Assembly (NCBI GenBank): GCA_019775845.1
Contig: JADQAV010000009.1
Location: 868,001-932,000 of the forward strand
DNA length: 64,000 nt
Source: Myrmaecium sp. VS I D KN 1
Lineage: Eukaryota; Ascomycota; Dothideomycetes; Valsariales; Valsariaceae
Reading direction: 5' to 3'
Shown here in pieces: positions 1 to 10,812 of the stretch. A model generated the notes under the pieces. The model saw only the letters and a program-made list of their open reading frames with translations, searched no databases and had not been told where the DNA came from. The position numbers and the translations under genes were made by a program. Position 1 is the stretch's first letter, and each line of letters begins with the position of its first letter.

Positions 1-138
1 AGGAGCAGCGTACGGCTGTGCATACGGCGGTTGCTGTCCGTATGGAGAAGGCGGATATGGTTGTTGCCCGTACGCAGGTGGAGGGGGCGGCTGGTATGCA
101 GCAACTGGCACGCCTGAAGGGGGTCCGCTCCATGCCAT
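1..138 (-). CDS. Pro/Gln/Tyr-rich protein, N-terminal fragment (cut by window edge)
   Basis: Reading the minus strand from an ATG at 138 gives 46 open codons to the window edge. The peptide starts MAWSGPPSGVPV and continues into a Pro/Gln/Tyr-rich stretch with YGQQPYPPSPYGQQPPY. Such low-complexity N-termini are known in fungal metacaspases, penta-EF-hand proteins and annexins, but nothing here discriminates between them, so no function is assigned. The plus strand of the same bases reads as a Gly/Tyr/Cys-rich tail, which I take to be a shadow. The gene body lies to the left of the window. Confidence 0.55.
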   Translation of the reverse strand, partial: MAWSGPPSGVPVAAYQPPPPPAYGQQPYPPSPYGQQPPYAQPYAAP

Positions 139-1248
139 CACGGAAGAGTTGAGCAGGAGGCCGAGACGGGTGAGAGGCCCAGTGTCACGGCGACGAGAGA
201 GGGCAGCGGACTGATAAGATAGACAGAATGGATGCCGGACAGAGTGCTTTGGAGGACCGAAGGTGCAAGGGAGTGGTTTGGCGGTCTAGCTCCGAGATCT
301 GCAGTCCACCGGGCGGCCACCTGGATTACAGAGCGCGTGGGCGACGACTTCCCTGAACAGTCTTGATGACAAAGGATGAAACAGGTTCGTGAAGGGGAAA
401 AATGAGAAGAACTCTAGATAGAAAAGGAAGAGGCGGTATAGATGGTTCGGTCGAGAAATTGGCAGTCTCACGACAGGGAGACGCGACGTAGATGGCAGCG
501 AAGATGTGAGCGCCGCGTGAGTGCAGGGAAATGAAGCTAGGAAGGTCGGAACGGGTGCCCAGGCTTTAAGGTATTTATTGTGTTCACGTTAGTGGAACGG
601 TTCCCGGGTGTGCCTTTGGAGCAGCGACTCCAACGTCCTCGAGCAGAGGCACGGAAAGGCGGGAGGAGAGAATGTAGAGGAGGGAGAGGAGGAGAAGGAG
701 GAGGAAGAAGAAGAAGAGAAGAAGGAGGAGGGGAGAGAACAGAGAGGAGGACAAGAGAGAAGAATGTGAGGGGAATGGTAGGTGGTTAGAGTAAATTACG
801 GCAGCAGCTTTGGGGAGCCTCCCGGTCAACTCTCGAAGTCCAAAAATCCCCGCCAAGCCTGCCCGTCCTGCGCAGACCTTGTCACGATCTGGGCGTATTG
901 TTCAGCATCGCCGTGTCCGGGTACGCCTCCCGCCGACTAGACCTCCCACCTTTTCATACCTTACGACGCTCCTCTCTTCCTCCAGATATCGTGCCGCTTG
1001 CCTTTCGCCGTGTGAAATGTGTCGACGATGATTGTACGGTACCCACGCTCGTTGACGACAACCAGCTTGTCTTTCGCCTCCCATTTCCCATAGTCCCCGC
1101 TGCGAATGCGGAGGACCCTCGGAGCTTCACAGCATCTACTGGCACTCTCTGCTTCACAGACATGCCAGGCTTACCAGGTATGCGCTTGCCACGGCCACCC
1201 AACATCACCGTGCTCCCAGTCGCCGGCGTCCGCTGATACGTATCCGTC
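139..1248. other. Intergenic, with a polypurine tract
   Basis: This is a divergent promoter region between the cut-off P/Q/Y-rich gene and the Ppg1 phosphatase. Bases about 655-785 are almost purely A and G on the plus strand (GGA/AGA/GAAG runs), a 130-bp polypurine/polypyrimidine tract. Several short open frames cover 810-1236, but none has recognisable protein character and I read them as leader or promoter sequence. The Ppg1 5' leader probably occupies the last few hundred bases. Confidence 0.6.
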
Positions 1249-2275
1249 ATGTTGCCAGCAACCGTCGACCTCGATGAGTGCATCGAGCGACTTTACAAGA
1301 AGGAGCTGCTTGCCGACTCCGTCATCGAGGCAATATGCGCCAAGACGAAAGAGCTTCTCATGAAAGAGAGTAACGTTGTGCACATCGCCGCCCCGGTCAC
1401 CGTCGTTGGCGACATCCATGGCCAGTTTTTCGACATGATCGAGATCTTCCGGATCGGAGGTTTCTGTCCAGATACAAATTACCTATTCCTAGGTATGTTC
1501 CACTCCGCGCCACCTCCGCTCTCGTACCGAACAAGAGAGACAGTGTTGCTAACGACGACCTGCGCATTTAGGGGACTACGTTGATCGCGGCCTTTTCAGC
1601 GTCGAGACCATTTCTCTCCTCGTTTGCCTCAAGCTCCGATACCCCCACCGTGTACATTTGATCCGCGGGAACCACGAATCTCGTGGCGTAACCCAGTCGT
1701 ACGGCTTCTACACGGAATGCTCCCGGAAGTATGGGAACGCGAACGTTTGGCATTATTTCACCGACATGTTTGACTTCCTCACACTGTCCGTCGTTATCAA
1801 CGACCAGATCTTCTGCGTCCACGGCGGGCTTTCTCCATCCATACATTCGATTGATCAGATCAAGATCATTGACCGTTTCAGAGAGATACCACATGAAGGT
1901 CCCATGGCAGATCTGGTCTGGTCGGATCCAGATGCCGAACGGGACGAGTTCTCACTGTCGCCTCGTGGGGCCGGTTACACTTTTGGAGCTCAGGTGGTGA
2001 AAAAGTTTCTGGAAGTCAACGGCATGTCACACATCCTGCGCGCGCACCAGCTGTGCCAGGAAGGTTACCAAGTGCTCTATGATGACAGACTCAGCACGGT
2101 GTGGAGCGCCCCAAATTACTGTTACAGATGCGGGAACATGGCGAGCGTTTTGGAAGTGAGCGACACGGGAGAAAGGTTCTTCAACGTTTTCGATGCAGCT
2201 CCGGAAAATGAAGTCCACCGTGCCGAGCAGCAGGCACAGCAAGGGAAAGAGGTACAGACGCAATACTTCTTATAG
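1249..2275 (+). CDS. ppg1: PP2A-like Ser/Thr phosphatase catalytic subunit Ppg1
   Basis: This is a metal-dependent serine/threonine phosphatase of the PPP family. Exons are 1249-1492 and 1572-2275, with a 79-nt GT-AG intron that splits the Gly codon of GDYVDRG; the product has 315 aa. The PPP metal and catalytic motifs are all present: GDIHG (about 54-58), GDYVDRG (about 82-88), GNHES and HGGLSP. The C-terminus is YFL, the PP2A-type carboxyl-methylated tail. The N-terminal [15 protein letters not shown] and the YRCGN stretch match yeast Ppg1 better than Pph21 or Sit4. Yeast Ppg1 acts with Tap42 and the Far complex; the same role is inferred. The start is the first ATG in frame, only seven codons before the conserved LDEC, and a short upstream exon cannot be ruled out. 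It converges on the RhoGDI gene. Confidence 0.92.
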
Positions 2276-2597
2276 CCTTCTATGGCTATATCATGGTGCT
2301 CGAAAGACTGCGCGAGGAATTCTGGGTAAAGGGTGAGAAAACATTGGCGTTCTGAGACATGCACGTCTTTGCAGGAGAGTAAATGATACCACTGAATAGA
2401 GAAGTGTTCTCTGTGATTGATTGAACGCTTTTGATGCCATGTTTCAGTCGACTGATTTTTTAGACGACACATCTAGCTTGTGGTGCATAATCCATCATGA
2501 AAGCATAATCTCGCAGATGAAGGGTAACCGGAGGGAATGATACGATCTCGTTACGAAGAAAGAGTGATGGTCGGGTGTGCAACTTAGGTGCCGTGAA
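2276..2597. other. Convergent 3' intergenic region
   Basis: This gap separates the stop codons of ppg1 (+) and the RhoGDI gene (-). It must hold both polyadenylation regions. No further gene or repeat was seen. Confidence 0.6.
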
Positions 2598-3589
2598 TCA
2601 GTCCCAGTCCTTCTTAATGTCGAAAGACCACTCGAATTTCAGATGTGTCTGGTTGTCGTCATCAATGAACTTGGAAACCGCGTTGTAGTGTCCACGAGCA
2701 AGCATGCCCGAAGGGGCTGTCTCAGGTTCGACTGGAGGCTACGTTAGTCAAGGCCGGCGGCACCATGACCATGAATATACATACACTTCTTCTCGTAGAT
2801 TGGCTTATCGGTAGTGTTGGGACCGTAAGAACCCTATCACGCTGTCAGTCGGCGAGCTATGTCAGACAGATTTGTGAGTGGCAACTGACGATCATTTCCT
2901 GCATCTTATTGCTCACGCCCATCCGTTTGACTACCTGCACATACTTCAATCCGGACAGGATCTGGTGTTGCACCTTGAAGGTGGCTTTCATACGGAAAGT
3001 GGCGCCCTCCTTGATGGTGAACGGCTTATTCTTGAGAGAGTCAACCGCACCGGGCTCTTTGAGGTCGATGATGATGTCGGGCCGCCCTTCCACCTGGTTC
3101 TCCGTGTCAGAGAGCTAAAGTCGTAGTCTGTAGGAAGACTAACCTCGAGGCCAAGAGACAGAATGATCACTTTCCGTGGGTCGTTTGGATCAGAGATGGT
3201 GGTGCCAGAGCCAATTCCCAGAGACTCCTTCCATTTTCTCAGGCTTTCATCGTTTGCATCTGGCAGCAGGTCAGCGTCTACGATCGCGAGGCCGAAAGTG
3301 TTGAGAGTACGGAGCGAGGGTGCGGAGAAGTGGCGTCACAGGTGCAGAGAGGTCACCCCTGAAACCAACACGCGCCAAAAGCAACTCGTCCAAAGAGATA
3401 CGGTGCAATTCGGTGCAATCCATGCTATCAAGTATGCCAATGGGATATCGCAGTGCTTGATCCGACTCAGAGTCAATGGACATGGTGTGTCGTACCTAGC
3501 TGCTGGTATTCGTCGATGGTCTTCTTCTCGCCGACCTTGAAACCGGCGGTCTGCTCAGGCTGAAGTTCGTCTTCGTGGACGTCGGCCAT
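2598..3589 (-). CDS. RDI1: Rho GDP-dissociation inhibitor
   Basis: The product is a cytosolic chaperone that extracts prenylated Rho GTPases from membranes and holds them GDP-bound. Five exons read 3589-3496, 3259-3144, 3093-2890, 2833-2785 and 2731-2598, all with GT-AG introns, giving 198 aa, the usual family length. Family hallmarks are [18 protein letters not shown] at the N-terminal arm, RPDIIIDL and [11 protein letters not shown] in the immunoglobulin-like beta sandwich, [17 protein letters not shown], and the C-terminal [12 protein letters not shown]. The first intron (236 nt) is long for this window; the other four are 50-56 nt. Start: the ATG at 3589 opens directly into the conserved arm. 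Confidence 0.95.
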
Positions 3590-5081
3590 GGCTAAGAATA
3601 TGCGTTGGGCGGTTCGAGAGACGGAGGGCGGGGAGGGTAGTCGCTTGAGGCCTCAAGGAATCCGGCGCTTGTAGGTAGGCAGGTGAGATAGGAAGGGGAG
3701 AGGGAGTCAGTGGAATGTAAATGCCCAAGGCACAGTTATGAGGCTGCTGCGTTCAATCAAGGTGGGGCGAGCCGCAAACCCTCACCGCTCCCTAACTCAG
3801 GGTTCAATGGAGGGGTAATGACTAAGCCGCTTTTAGTGACGGGATCGTTGGCAGCTCGTCGGCACGGACGGGAGTTTGTGGGACAGCGCTGTTCAATGAA
3901 CCGATGCACCGACCATGCCTGTCTGATACCAGACGACGTAGGGAGAGTACGTCTCAGGTGAGGGAGTCCTGAGAGTATGTAGCTCAAATCACTGCACATA
4001 CAATACAGATCGAAGGACAGCGGATGATACGCGTGTTCGATCGACCGCGTATAGTACAGTAGGAGTAGTACGTCAGTCAGGAAGAAAGCGACAATTGTAA
4101 AAGTGCTGTACATTCCTTGAACAGTACAGTAGCTCTGCCTGCCGGGCCTGCCAGGCGTATCTGACTACATACCTCCCTAGTCGCCGTCATTATAGAAGCA
4201 GCAGAAGAACTTCGAGAACGGTGCGCTGATGTGCTCGGTACAGTATCCGTAGGCAAGTTACTGGTCCTCGGCACCCCCATGCCTGAGGATAGCGTACCTG
4301 AGATACCAGCCACATTGTCCACCTTGAGCTTTCCCCGGAACGACAGCTAGAACGCCAAGCGCGTAACTTATTTACCAGCCACGCGCATTTATTTCTTACC
4401 ATTACGGCATTTTGTGCCCTTCCACGAGGGTGTCAGATATTAATCAATTCAGGCAGAAAGGCATTAAAACCAATACCACGCAGCTAAACGACACCCATCT
4501 ATTAAACTTCCTATATATTATCATTTTCTTATTTTTATGAGCTCTATACCACCTCTAATCGACAATTCGGCGTCCTAAGGCGTGATTTGGCTTGGTGTTT
4601 GGGGATTAATCGGTAGAAAAGGGAGAGGTTGGTGTGGTTGCCTTGATGCCTTGATATCTGACACCCTCGTGCTTCCCCCCCCAAGTCAGCGGTGTCGTCA
4701 CTCACAGGAACAGTCCGGCCGTCCCGTTGGCGGCTTAAACTGAGGTCACTATCCGTCGCAGTGTCAAAGCTCGGGCTCTTCCCTTCACTTTCCCTGCATC
4801 TCATCACCCATCTCTTTTCCCCTTCGCCCTCCGCAGCGCCCGTACCATCTACATACATACCTTTCCCGCCCGGACTGGCGCGCATTGCTGTACCGGTACA
4901 GAACGGACAAACTATCACCAGCCATTACACTTATCGAAATCGTTCAATCGCGTCCTTCTGCCCGTCGCGGCGACGTCACTCGCGAACACACCGCGCTTCC
5001 TCACATCCTCACACCGCGCGCCTTTTCGCAGACCTCTCCGAGCGCGTTCTGTCCATCAGGTCGCATCGCATTGTGACAGTT
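3590..5081. other. Intergenic, holds a MITE-like element
   Basis: This is a divergent promoter region between RhoGDI (-) and Bqt4 (+). It carries the 249-bp inverted-repeat element at 4423-4671 listed separately. Around 4030-4140 the sequence is rich in short GTAC/TACAGTA words. A CT-rich stretch from about 4780 to 4850 looks like a fungal promoter or leader upstream of Bqt4. Open frames at 4544-5174 show no protein character and were not called. Confidence 0.55.
4423..4671. mobile_element. MITE-like element with 18-bp terminal inverted repeats
   Basis: Bases 4423-4440 (CACGAGGGTGTCAGATAT) are the exact reverse complement of 4654-4671, so the ends form a perfect 18-bp inverted repeat. The four bases outside each end are CTTC (4419-4422 and 4672-4675), consistent with a 4-bp target duplication. 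The interior is AT-rich, with no open frame of note. A short length, perfect ends and no coding capacity fit a miniature inverted-repeat transposable element. The superfamily is open: the CAC-start recalls CACTA-type ends, but those usually make 2-3 bp duplications. Confidence 0.7.
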
Positions 5082-6540
5082 ATGGTCGCCAAACGGTCTC
5101 TTCCCGAGAGGCGCAATCCTCTCATCACCGAGCATGCTCCTCCACGTAGGTTCACCCTTGTCGCAGTGTGGTGATGCTGGATGCCCTGCTAAATTGCCAT
5201 CATCAGTGGAGGTCTTGGTGGAACGCCGACGATTGGGACATACCAACCTTGCTATACGGCCCGGACAGGTTGGTGTCTCGAACGCCACAAGTCCCGAGAA
5301 CTTGGGAGTCTTCGATTATGCGCATTTGAGAGCGCCGCTTCCGAAAGACCTCAGGGGTTCCGGCGTCTTCTTTCCGTCAGGGGGAAGCCCGCCCTATCCG
5401 GAGTCGTACTTTTTGATGGTAAGATTTCCATGGTCCTGGTCGCGTCCTTTGTCCTAACATGCGATAGCGCCGGAGTGACAACGGATACATTAGCGCGACG
5501 GGGATGTTCAAAGCAGCATTTCCTTGGGCTTCTATCGAGGAGGATGAAGCAGAACGCAGGTATCACCAGAGTCTTCCCTCTGCTGGGTCTAGAGAAGTGG
5601 CAGGCAATGTATGGATCTCTCCTGAAGATGGTAGGTTGTGCGACCCTTTGAAGCCCTGAAGCGCGCGTAGTCCGCTAATGTTCAACCCCAGCGCTTGATC
5701 TCGCCGATGAATACGACATGCGCGTGTGGATCGTCGCGCTTCTCGACCCAACGCCGATAGAGAAGGGACCCAAGGACAAGGTCAAGCACGAAATCCAGGC
5801 CCCGCCGAAATTCATCGTCCCGCCGGAGAGAGCCATTGTACCACCGTCTCCTGCATCCATACGTTTGCGCAGCAGAGAGCTTCGATCTGCTTCGCCGAGC
5901 AAGAATGCCGCTGGCAGGAGAATTGCTACTCCGCGAAAGCGCTCTACTAGAAAATCTGCCAAGGCCAATTCGGTTCCGCTTGTGGAGAATGGGGCCGCCA
6001 ACGAACATAGAGAGGGCGAGCATGTTCTGTCGCGTGGTTCAAATGCCGCCGTTGTCAACGGGGAAGATGCTGAAGCCACGTCCGCGGATGCGCCATCTAC
6101 TACTGGCGGCGGCAAGGTCAGAATTGAAGTGGACGAGACAGTCGAGAAGTCTGATGATGTGGAGGTAACAACTACCGCGGTCAAGGTGGAAGTTCCTCCC
6201 AACCACCCCGAGCTTCCCCTGCCTGAAAGCACCGAGGACATGATCGCGAAGGCCAAGCAAATGGTCGAAGAAGCAAATAAGATAGATGGACGGGCGGACG
6301 GTGTGCAATCGTTGAAGCGCAAGGCAGATGTCGTGGAGGAGGATGAAGCGGAGGAGGGCACTGAAGGGCAGCCGTCCAAGAAGGTCAAGATCCAGGAAGA
6401 TGAACTGAAGAAGGCGAAAGTAACAAACCGCGCTCTCATCAGTCTTGGTGCTACTATTGCGCTTGGGTAAGTACTTACTGTTCTTCTTTCCGTTGCTCTC
6501 AGCTAACGCCAGTAGCACTATCCTACCTTACTTCTTCTAA
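5082..6540 (+). CDS. bqt4: Bqt4-like nuclear-envelope protein (KilA-N/APSES-type fold, C-terminal anchor)
   Basis: In fission yeast Bqt4 sits in the inner nuclear membrane and tethers telomeres; the same role is inferred here. Five exons read 5082-5145, 5207-5418, 5468-5630, 5692-6466 and 6516-6540, giving 412 aa. The N-terminal 150 residues form the DNA-binding-like fold: [54 protein letters not shown] and [11 protein letters not shown]. The middle is a basic and acidic linker, with likely nuclear-localisation stretches such as [11 protein letters not shown]. The tail [19 protein letters not shown] is a single hydrophobic anchor ending the protein. The last intron (49 nt) splits that anchor, and the last exon has only 25 nt. 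The start ATG opens directly into the conserved [10 protein letters not shown]. Confidence 0.9.
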
Positions 6541-6912
6541 TCACTCGGTGCCCTAGATATCTGCCGATAGCTTCACTTTTGCTCCACTCAATGCGTGACC
6601 ATTTGGTAACGTTTGTATGGACGCGATAATCTGTTTCCAACTCAGATACCACCTGTACCTGCTTCTATTTTCACTTCCTTCATAACAACGCAATTACGTA
6701 TCTACTGGCGCTTGAGAGTTTGCACGATGGCCGAGTTTGAAGCTGTAAGACTAAGGAGATCGAAAGCATCGAAATCTCGGGATCGTTCTTTTGAATAGCT
6801 GCGCTCACCATTACTAATGCATGAGATTCTTAAATTTGAAGAAATCTAAGTATCCTCTCGTTTTTCGTGCTTCATTCGATTTTCACGCTGTGATTAAACA
6901 GCTCATATGATG
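6541..6912. other. Convergent 3' intergenic region
   Basis: This gap lies between the ends of bqt4 (+) and urk1 (-). Only untranslated and termination sequence is expected, and no feature was recognised. Confidence 0.6.
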
Positions 6913-8569
6913 CTAACATCCCAGGTATTTCTTCTCCACCCATCTGTCTTCCATGTCATCGACTACTCTGGCCACTACCACTTTGATATCCGGGTAAACG
7001 CTCAGTAGCCTGTTCACGCCGTTCTTACCGGCCATGTACGCAACAAACACGATGTTCTTCTCCTCTACACCATGGTCCACGAGGACACGTACTGCCATCA
7101 GTGCTGCGCCACCGCTCGACATCTGCGGATCGAGCAGCAGGACGCGGGCGTGGGAGGCCAGCTTGTCTGAAAGCTTACAGTAATGGAGTTCCGGTTCACC
7201 AGTGGTATAGTTCGTCTGGATGAGGATCCGACCAGTGACGGCATCGGGGATGACACGGCGCAAGGCGGTTTCAAGGCAAGCGCCGCCTCGGAGGATGACG
7301 ACGGCACTGACTTCGCCCACCGGCTTCAAGCCAACATATCCTGTGCCATGTGGTGTCCAAACCTGCTGTGGCGTAAAGTCCATGCATTCGATCGCTCTGT
7401 ATTTGGTTCAGTGGCTCAGAGCTTGGAAGGATCCGGGCTGATTAGGCGACGTACCTCTCGATGAGCAAAGATGCCAGTCTGTCAAAGTAGAAGACGTACT
7501 CTTCCCGCGGCAGGTCCGGGCTGATGAGGAGGGTGTTGATGCCCCTGATCTGGTTCGTTTGCGGCAACACGATCAGGTTCTCAGACGGCGCCGCCTCCTC
7601 TGCTACTTTCCCTAGGCGTTGCAGTTGGACTTGGTGCACCTTCGACTTCGTCGTAAGGATCTTCCGGATGCGGTCAGACACCATACCGATAGCGACTTTG
7701 TTCTCGATTCCGCGCGGGATGATGATATCTTCGAAGGAGCGGACGTCAGCTCCGGAGAGTCTTCGTTTGAAGACAAGCTACCACCTACCGGCTTTCTCCC
7801 TTTGTGGAGCAACATATTTGTGAAAGTTCGGCTTGACGAATGAAAACCACTGCTTGATGCAACCCTCTATGTCCCGACCCCTTGACTGGACGTCTCGGAG
7901 CAGCCTTCGTGAAAGACAGAGGTCCGCATCTGCCTCGGCAAAAATCTACCAGTCATCGATAAGTTGGGTTGGATCACGGATTTGTACGGACAATGTCGCC
8001 CACCTTAAGGTCCAATAAATCCAAGATACGAGGGTCATGCAAAGCGAAAATGCCTTCTAAGATCAAAACATGGGGCGAGTAAATCGTGTGCGTCTTCTCA
8101 AGTCTACTGTGCTTTTCGAAGGAGTATATGGGGATCTCGGCCTTCTTGCTGTCCGGCCGCTTCAGAATCAATACTTCCGACCCGACTCTGCTACAATCGC
8201 TCTTACCCAGCTTTCAGGTCCTGCAGTTTTTCTAGCAGGAGATCAAAATCTATGGCGTCTGGGGCATCAAAGTCGTACTCGTTGCGGAAGGCGGCTTTGG
8301 ACTGCTCCGGAGTCAAGACCTTGTAGAAGGAATCCTGTCATTAGACGGATGGTTAGCCGGATAGGGAGAGAAAGGGACGTATGATTGACACGAGGTCTCT
8401 TTCATTCATAATTCACCATTGACATAATAATAACCCATGGCAGGTTCAAAGAGGCCACAATGGCCAAGGCTAGGGACGTCTTCCCGGAGCCAGAGCTACC
8501 TGCCACTCCGATAATACTGGTGTTTGCCCATGGCGGAGAGTAGTGGGCTCTCTGGGCAACGGACGCCAT
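6913..8569 (-). CDS. URK1: Bifunctional uridine kinase / uracil phosphoribosyltransferase-like protein
   Basis: A pyrimidine-salvage enzyme that phosphorylates uridine and cytidine. Six exons read 8569-8417, 8334-8207, 8148-8004, 7945-7789, 7728-7455 and 7396-6913, giving 446 aa, close to yeast Urk1. The kinase half has the P-loop GSSGSGKT (about 24-31), NEYDFDAPDAI, LILEGIFALHD, and the SRRLLRDVQSRGRDIEGCIKQW helix. The C-terminal half (from about residue 230) is UPRT-like, with FYFDRLASLLIER, LRGGACLETALRRVIP, TGEPELHY and LLLDPQMSSGGAAL. The domain order is the normal one for fungal and plant Urk1. The start is the only in-frame ATG before the conserved HYSPPW, so the N-terminal arm is short compared with yeast. 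It diverges from Gid8 across 447 bp. Confidence 0.93.
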
Positions 8570-9016
8570 TGGATCTGCAAACGGGGAAGGATAAATATAT
8601 GATTGTTCAGATGAGCGATATAGACGAGATGTTCGAGGTTCAACCGCTCCTGACAGCCTTCCAATGGCTGTATCCAAGTGGCACTGTTTCTTTCCGTTCA
8701 CAAAAACATTTTCCTGTGTATGTAATGATAACTTAGTCAAGGCCTGCAACGCCGATAAGGGAGGGAATCGAGACGCAGAGAGCAAGCCCCATCAACGCGG
8801 GCACGTGACTTAGCCCGCCAAGGACCCGCCCATGCCATCTCGTTAAGCAACAGGGATCCACATGCGCGTTGAAAAGCTCCAACCTCGACTCTTCTCGCAA
8901 AACTTCTCTCGTTCTCCTCCCTCCCAGCTTCTCTCGCCCTTCTCTGTCCTCACGCTGTCAGGTCAGAGTGCGGTTCTGAAGCTGATGGGGGTGCGATAGA
9001 CGTCAAGTCCTTCGCA
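8570..9016. other. Divergent promoter region urk1/gid8
   Basis: This 447-bp gap serves both genes. A TATA-like stretch (ATATATTTATCC on the minus strand, near 8587-8600) lies about 20-30 bases upstream of the urk1 ATG, too close to act as a classical TATA box for that start. A CT-rich tract at 8885-8945 precedes Gid8. Nothing else was recognised. Confidence 0.5.
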
Positions 9017-10282
9017 ATGGTACTCCCGCTGGCATCATCATGGCCGCAGCTTGACAGCCGCTGATCATGGCCTTAGAGCTCATCAACAGTTTCCGTCTCG
9101 GCGGCCACGCCGACGCGGCATCCTTTTGAACGCCGCCTTGAGCTGTTCAGACCGTCCAAGACGTAAGTTCATTCTTCCTGCTCGTCCCTCGCCTCCAGCT
9201 CTTCTCCGAGCTTGCCCATTCACCGTCTCCGTGGCGGCTTACATGATGTGTTAATATCAAGTTGGGAATCTCTCCGATCATCAATGAGGAGAAAAAATTA
9301 ACTTGTGTTCTGATCTTTCACTTGGTTATCACCAAGATTGAAGTTGACCGACACTTCACCCAGAGTTGAAGATGAACTGTTGGCTAATCACGAGTGTCAC
9401 GATAGTGATATCAACTTCGTCATCATGGACTATCTGGTCAACGAAGGCTACCCTTCCGCCGCGAAGAAGTTCGCGATGGAAGCCAATATTCAACCTCCGG
9501 CAGAGGAGGAGTCCATCCAGCCCCGCGTAGAGATTCGCAATGCGATCCACGCGGGTGACATCGAGACTGCAATCACCAAAATCAATGACTTCACTCCTCA
9601 GGTACGTTCTCCCCTTCCTCCGTCAACAAGTTCATTTCGCAATGATTATTCGAGTTTCATGCACCACTCATATACCTTCGGGTGTTGATGATAGCAACTC
9701 ACACACTTCAGTCCTCAGTATGAGCGACATACATCTACACATTGTTACAGCCTGTCTTCTGTCGAGCACCTGGCTAATACCATGATAATCGTACAGCTTC
9801 TAGACCAAGATCCCGCACTTCACTTCTCCCTTCTTCGCTTGCAGCTCATCGAGCTGATACGTAAATGTACTGCTCCGGGGAAGGACGCGGATATCACACC
9901 GGCCTTAGAGTTTGCATCCAGTCATCTTGCTCCGCGGGCGCCTACGAACCCAGAGTTTCTGGAGGATCTTGAACGCACCATGGCTCTCTTGATCTTTCAG
10001 CCTGATACACTGAAGCCTCCTCTTAAAGCCTTGCTCGACCCTAGCCTCCGGCAGGTCGTTGCTAGTCGGGTCAATGAAGCGATCCTCGGCAGTCTAGGGG
10101 CCCGCCGTGAGGCTAGGATCAGAGGCCTCGTCCGTCTTCGTGCTTGGGCTGAGCAGGTGGCATGGGGTGCGAAAGTTGAACTTCCGTCCAAGCTGAACAT
10201 TGGTCTGGATAGTGAGCAGACTGCTGATGGCGAGGACACAGTGATGCATGAGAATGGCGAAGGGGATGCTATGAAGATGTAG
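9017..10282 (+). CDS. gid8: GID/CTLH E3 ligase subunit Gid8 (LisH-CTLH-CRA)
   Basis: A scaffold subunit of the GID/CTLH ubiquitin ligase, which in yeast degrades gluconeogenic enzymes. Exons read 9017-9019 (ATG alone), 9077-9162, 9406-9601 and 9797-10282, giving 256 aa. The joined protein starts MSSSTVSVSAATPTRHPF and runs FERRLELFRPSKTDINF, then the LisH motif IMDYLVNEGYPSAAKKFA, the CTLH stretch EIRNAIHAGDIETAITKIN and the CRA region ending with RLRAWAEQVAWGAK. The first coding exon is only the start codon; a donor GTACTC and an acceptor TTAG 57 bases on restore the conserved N-terminus in frame. No other upstream ATG gives an open frame into FERR. The 243-nt intron has a good branch site (CTAAT) near 9385. 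The transposon lies 275 bp downstream of the stop. Confidence 0.9.
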
Positions 10283-10557
10283 CTGCTTCTTCAAAGCGCG
10301 GAGTTCGGGCCTTGGGACTTTTTCATAAATGACTTCTGGGGCGGGTGCCCGGGAGTTTCGAACCGGTATTACATCAATCAATCTGAAGCCTATCATTCAA
10401 TGGAACATGTAATTCACCGTCATGCTCCTGGGTCTTGACCTTTGACTTCTGTTGCTTGAATTCCAATATGACGCGCCTCCGCTGTAGAATAATCACTATG
10501 TTATGTGTATCGTTGAGAGGGATGGCGGGTCTGAAAGAGCTTTGATATCAAACATGG
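10283..10557. other. gid8 3' flank up to the transposon
   Basis: This is untranslated and termination sequence of gid8 with normal base composition. The transposon's left target duplication begins at 10558, so the insertion lies in the gene's immediate 3' flank. No other feature was seen. Confidence 0.6.
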
Positions 10558-10566
10558 AGGATTTAC
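10558..10566 (+). repeat. Left target-site duplication (9 bp)
   Basis: AGGATTTAC directly abuts the left terminal inverted repeat and recurs at 13702-13710 next to the right one. A 9-bp duplication is typical of Mutator-like elements. Counting the next base as part of the duplication rather than of the inverted repeat would make it 10 bp. Confidence 0.8.
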
Positions 10567-10725
10567 GGACGCGGCCAGAATACCTACAACGCTCGGGCCC
10601 TGCCGGCGGCAAGCGAGGGCGTGTAAGGGGTACTGTATGGTATCGAATCCGTGAATTATACGCTTTCCCATACAAATTTCGCAGTAATCGGCAGGCCCTG
10701 GCGGACACGTGTCCCACAGCTGTCC
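10567..10725 (+). repeat. Left terminal inverted repeat (159 bp)
   Basis: This copy begins GGACGCGGCCAGAATACC, is GC-rich, and is about 94% identical to the reverse complement of 13543-13701. I count ten differences, all transitions. It keeps CA and TG steps where the right copy has TA, so it is the less mutated end. Confidence 0.9.
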
Positions 10726-10812
10726 TATAGGCGCTGGCTAGGCCCCCGGCAGCTGGTCACTTTCCTAATAGTATTAATCGTTAAAATAGTAGTTTTATAG
10801 TGTTAAGTTTAA

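Noticed and set aside
10320-10375. Possible tRNA B box (GGTTCGAAAC on the minus strand)
   Set aside because: The flanking bases do not pair as a T stem, and no A box or acceptor stem lies at the right distance.
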